Shown: piece after piece, positions 5,872 through 7,959 of the stretch
Layout: each line of letters opens with the position of its first letter
Position numbering within the stretch: position 1 is the stretch's first letter
Source: JALRAP01 sp046340555
GTDB taxonomy: Bacteria > Bacteroidota > Bacteroidia > AKYH767-A > OLB10
Reading direction: 5' to 3'
DNA length: 7,959 nt
NCBI GenBank assembly: GCA_046340555.1
Contig: JBKDSL010000187.1
Location: forward strand, 1 to 7,959
Made by a program: the position numbers and the translations under genes
Notes under the pieces: model-generated
Seen by the model: only the letters and a program-made list of their open reading frames with translations
Database searches by the model: none
Told to the model about the DNA's origin: nothing

Positions 5872-7152
5872 GTGAACACATCAGATAACATCATCAGCGG
5901 CTTTGATTCATTCGACCTTAGGTCGGACGCATTGGCGGAAACCCGTTCCGAAGCAATTGAATCATTCCAAAAAATCGGCTTTCCCAACACGAGCAACGAA
6001 GAATGGAAGTATACCAGTGTAAAGGAGATTGCCGACAAACTGAACAAGCAACACCACGCTACGCCCGAAAGCAGACTGAGGCCATCGGATATCGTGCAAT
6101 TATTATTGGCTGGTAACGATGTAACCTTGCTGGTTTTTGAGAACGGATTGTTCCAAGAATCATTGTCGACCAACCTTCCATCAGACTTCACCATCAGCAG
6201 CCTAGCCACCGTTCGAAATGATGCGGCGGTAAAACAAAACTTGGGCAAAATAGCAAGTTCCGAAAGCGAAGCATTCGTTGCTCTCAACACCGCGTTTGTG
6301 AATGATGGCGTTTTCATTCACATACCAGCGAGGAAATCGATTGAAAAGCCCGTTCACATTCTTTATGTAAGCACACATGAGTCTCCTGCCAGCACCAGGA
6401 ACCTAGTCATAGCCGAACCTGAATCGGCAATACAAATCGTGGAGAGCTACCACTCCCTTGGCAACACAACGGAAGGTTTAACCAACAACGTGACCGAGGT
6501 ACTTGTGAAACGCAATGCCAATGTCACCTGGGTCAAAGCCCAACTGGAAAACGAGTTGACCTCGCAAATCAGTTTTACCCAAGTAGAACAAGAGCAGGAC
6601 AGTCGCTTCAGCTCTACAGTGATCACCGCTGGAGGACACTTGGTTCGAAACAATTTACATATCCGTTTGAATGGCACCAACTGCAATGCGTTCATGTACG
6701 GACTTTACCTTTTGGATGGAGCACAGCTTTGCGATAACCATACTTTGGTGGACCATGCCATGCCCCATTGTGAAAGCAATGAACTTTATAAAGGGGTTTT
6801 AGGTGGTAAATCCACAGGCGTTTTCAACGGTAAAATTTTCGTCCGCCAGGATGCACAAAAGACCAATGCCTATCAATCGAACAAAAACATTCTTTTGTCG
6901 GATGATGCGCAGATGAACACCAAGCCACAGCTTGAAATATTTGCCGATGATGTGAAGTGCTCACATGGTACAACCACAGGACAACTGGATGACGAAGCGT
7001 TGTTTTATTTGCGCGCCAGAGGAATCGGTGAGCAATCGGCCCGAACCCTGCTGAACATCGCTTTCGCTGCTGATATTCTTGATCACATCCAGATGGAAAC
7101 CCTTAGGCATAACTTACAATCCATTGCCGAGGAGAAGTTGATGCAATCATAA
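5872..7152 (+). CDS. sufD: Fe-S cluster assembly protein SufD
   Basis: SufD is the SufB paralogue that completes SufBC2D and is needed for iron entry into the scaffold. The product has 426 residues (E. coli 423). A helical N-terminal domain contains FPNTSNEEWKYTS, the segment typical of this family. The beta-helix core follows, then KPQLEIFADDVKCSHG with Cys363 and His365 (E. coli SufD Cys358/His360 pattern), and LRARGIGEQSARTLLNIAFA at the C-terminal helices. The start must be GTG 5872: the frame upstream contains no ATG, GTG or TTG before the sufC stop. AAAGGAG at 5847-5853 lies 18 bases upstream, too far for a good ribosome binding site, so initiation is probably weak or helped by coupling to sufC. 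SufB and SufD share the C-terminal core fold but are clearly different in sequence here. It looks intact. Confidence 0.95.
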   Translation: MNTSDNIISGFDSFDLRSDALAETRSEAIESFQKIGFPNTSNEEWKYTSVKEIADKLNKQHHATPESRLRPSDIVQLLLAGNDVTLLVFENGLFQESLSTNLPSDFTISSLATVRNDAAVKQNLGKIASSESEAFVALNTAFVNDGVFIHIPARKSIEKPVHILYVSTHESPASTRNLVIAEPESAIQIVESYHSLGNTTEGLTNNVTEVLVKRNANVTWVKAQLENELTSQISFTQVEQEQDSRFSSTVITAGGHLVRNNLHIRLNGTNCNAFMYGLYLLDGAQLCDNHTLVDHAMPHCESNELYKGVLGGKSTGVFNGKIFVRQDAQKTNAYQSNKNILLSDDAQMNTKPQLEIFADDVKCSHGTTTGQLDDEALFYLRARGIGEQSARTLLNIAFAADILDHIQMETLRHNLQSIAEEKLMQS

Positions 7153-7163
7153 GATTTTTGTTG

Positions 7164-7959
7164 ATGTCCACAACCCACTCGCTGCATTTTGATCCCGCTA
7201 CCATTCGTAGCGACTTTCCTGTGTTAAGTGAGTTGGTGTATGGCAAACCATTGGTTTACCTGGATAATGCTGCTACTTCTCAAAAACCAATCAGCGTTAT
7301 CAAAGCCCTGAGCGATTATTACTCACATTCCAATGCGAACATTCATCGTGGGGTTCATTATTTGAGCCAAAAAGCATCCGGAATGTTTGATGAGGTGAGA
7401 TTGCAAGTACGGGATTTCATCAATGCCAAGTCGGAACGGGAAATAGTTTTCACATCCGGAACCACTGATTCAATAAACCTGGTAGCTAATACATTCGGAC
7501 GCAAATTCATCGGTCAAGGAGATGAAATCCTCATCAGTGCGATGGAGCACCACAGCAATATCGTACCATGGCAAATGCTTTGTGAGGAGAAAGGTGCCGT
7601 GCTGAAAGTGATACCAATGGATGATGACGGCGTGTTGTTGTTGGATGCCGTTCCATCGCTACTTTCGGAAAGAACGAAGCTGGTAAGTGTGGTGCATACC
7701 TCCAATTCGTTGGGAACCATAAATCCCGTGAAGGAGATCATCGAATTGGCTCATAAATTAAACATACCCGTATTGGTGGATGGCGCACAAACCGTAGCAC
7801 ACGAAAAAGTAGATGTGCAAGCGTTGGACTGCGATTTTTTTGTTTTCTCGGGTCACAAAATGTTTGGTCCTACCGGAGTGGGATGCCTCTACGGCAAAGA
7901 ATCATGGCTTGAGCAGATGCCTCCTTACAAAGGCGGTGGCGATATGATTCAATCCGTAA
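7164..7959 (+). CDS. sufS: Cysteine desulfurase SufS (N-terminal part, runs off right edge)
   Basis: SufS is a PLP enzyme that takes sulfur from L-cysteine as an enzyme-bound persulfide (releasing alanine) and feeds it to SufBCD, often through SufE or SufU. The frame from ATG 7164 stays open for 265 codons to the window end. Recognisable segments are the N-terminal RSDFPVL, YLDNAATSQKP at 32-42, NIHRGVHYLS at 59-68, FTSGTTDSINLV at 96-107, MEHHSN with His130 (stacks on PLP), VDGAQ with Asp206 and Gln209, and FSGHKMFGPTG with Lys232, the lysine that forms the PLP aldimine. The active-site cysteine loop lies beyond the edge. The HKMFGPTG context and the suf neighbourhood favour the group II (SufS/CsdA) type over IscS. 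It starts 11 bp after sufD, so it is surely co-transcribed. SufE or SufU might follow but cannot be seen. Confidence 0.95.
   Translation, partial: MSTTHSLHFDPATIRSDFPVLSELVYGKPLVYLDNAATSQKPISVIKALSDYYSHSNANIHRGVHYLSQKASGMFDEVRLQVRDFINAKSEREIVFTSGTTDSINLVANTFGRKFIGQGDEILISAMEHHSNIVPWQMLCEEKGAVLKVIPMDDDGVLLLDAVPSLLSERTKLVSVVHTSNSLGTINPVKEIIELAHKLNIPVLVDGAQTVAHEKVDVQALDCDFFVFSGHKMFGPTGVGCLYGKESWLEQMPPYKGGGDMIQSV

Noticed and set aside
5718..6317. 199-codon minus-strand frame under the sufC-sufD junction
   Set aside because: It is antisense to two clearly coding, conserved genes and its product has no recognisable domain.

Overview
The window comes from the chromosome of a member of the Bacteroidota. 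Four things point there: a secreted protein ending in a type IX secretion (Por) C-terminal sorting domain, TAnnTTTG-type promoter boxes (two clear ones), signal peptides that cleave just before Gln (…A/Q), and the suf gene order A-type carrier–sufB–sufC–sufD–sufS. Family or genus cannot be told from this sequence. All recognisable stops are TAA, TAG or TGA, so the genetic code looks standard.

Left part (1–1200, minus strand). The 5' part of an unrecognised secreted-protein gene runs off the left edge (1–337). Upstream of it lies rsmI (520–1200), the 16S rRNA C1402 2'-O-ribose methyltransferase. The spacer 338–519 shows no gene.

Middle (1201–3099). A divergent intergenic region holds a perfect 10-bp-arm inverted repeat directly abutting a TAnnTTTG box. 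It precedes a 537-residue exported protein made of five cysteine-bearing PKD-like repeats plus a T9SS type A sorting domain. A strong intrinsic hairpin terminator (3069–3099) closes this gene.

Right part (3100–7959, plus strand). A second TAnnTTTG promoter starts the SUF iron-sulfur cluster operon. It encodes an A-type Fe-S carrier, then SufB, SufC and SufD (the scaffold/ATPase complex) and SufS (the cysteine desulfurase, cut by the right edge). SufS supplies sulfur, SufBCD assembles the cluster, and the A-type protein would pass it on.

The oddities are mostly in this operon. The carrier gene has an in-frame TAA at codon 10, exactly where the family fold should continue. A tandem heptamer repeat fills the sufB–sufC gap. 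The gene content itself is ordinary, and I see no evidence for an undescribed multi-gene system. The points worth checking are the interrupted carrier, the operator-like palindrome, the heptamer repeat and the paired cysteine loss in the PKD protein.
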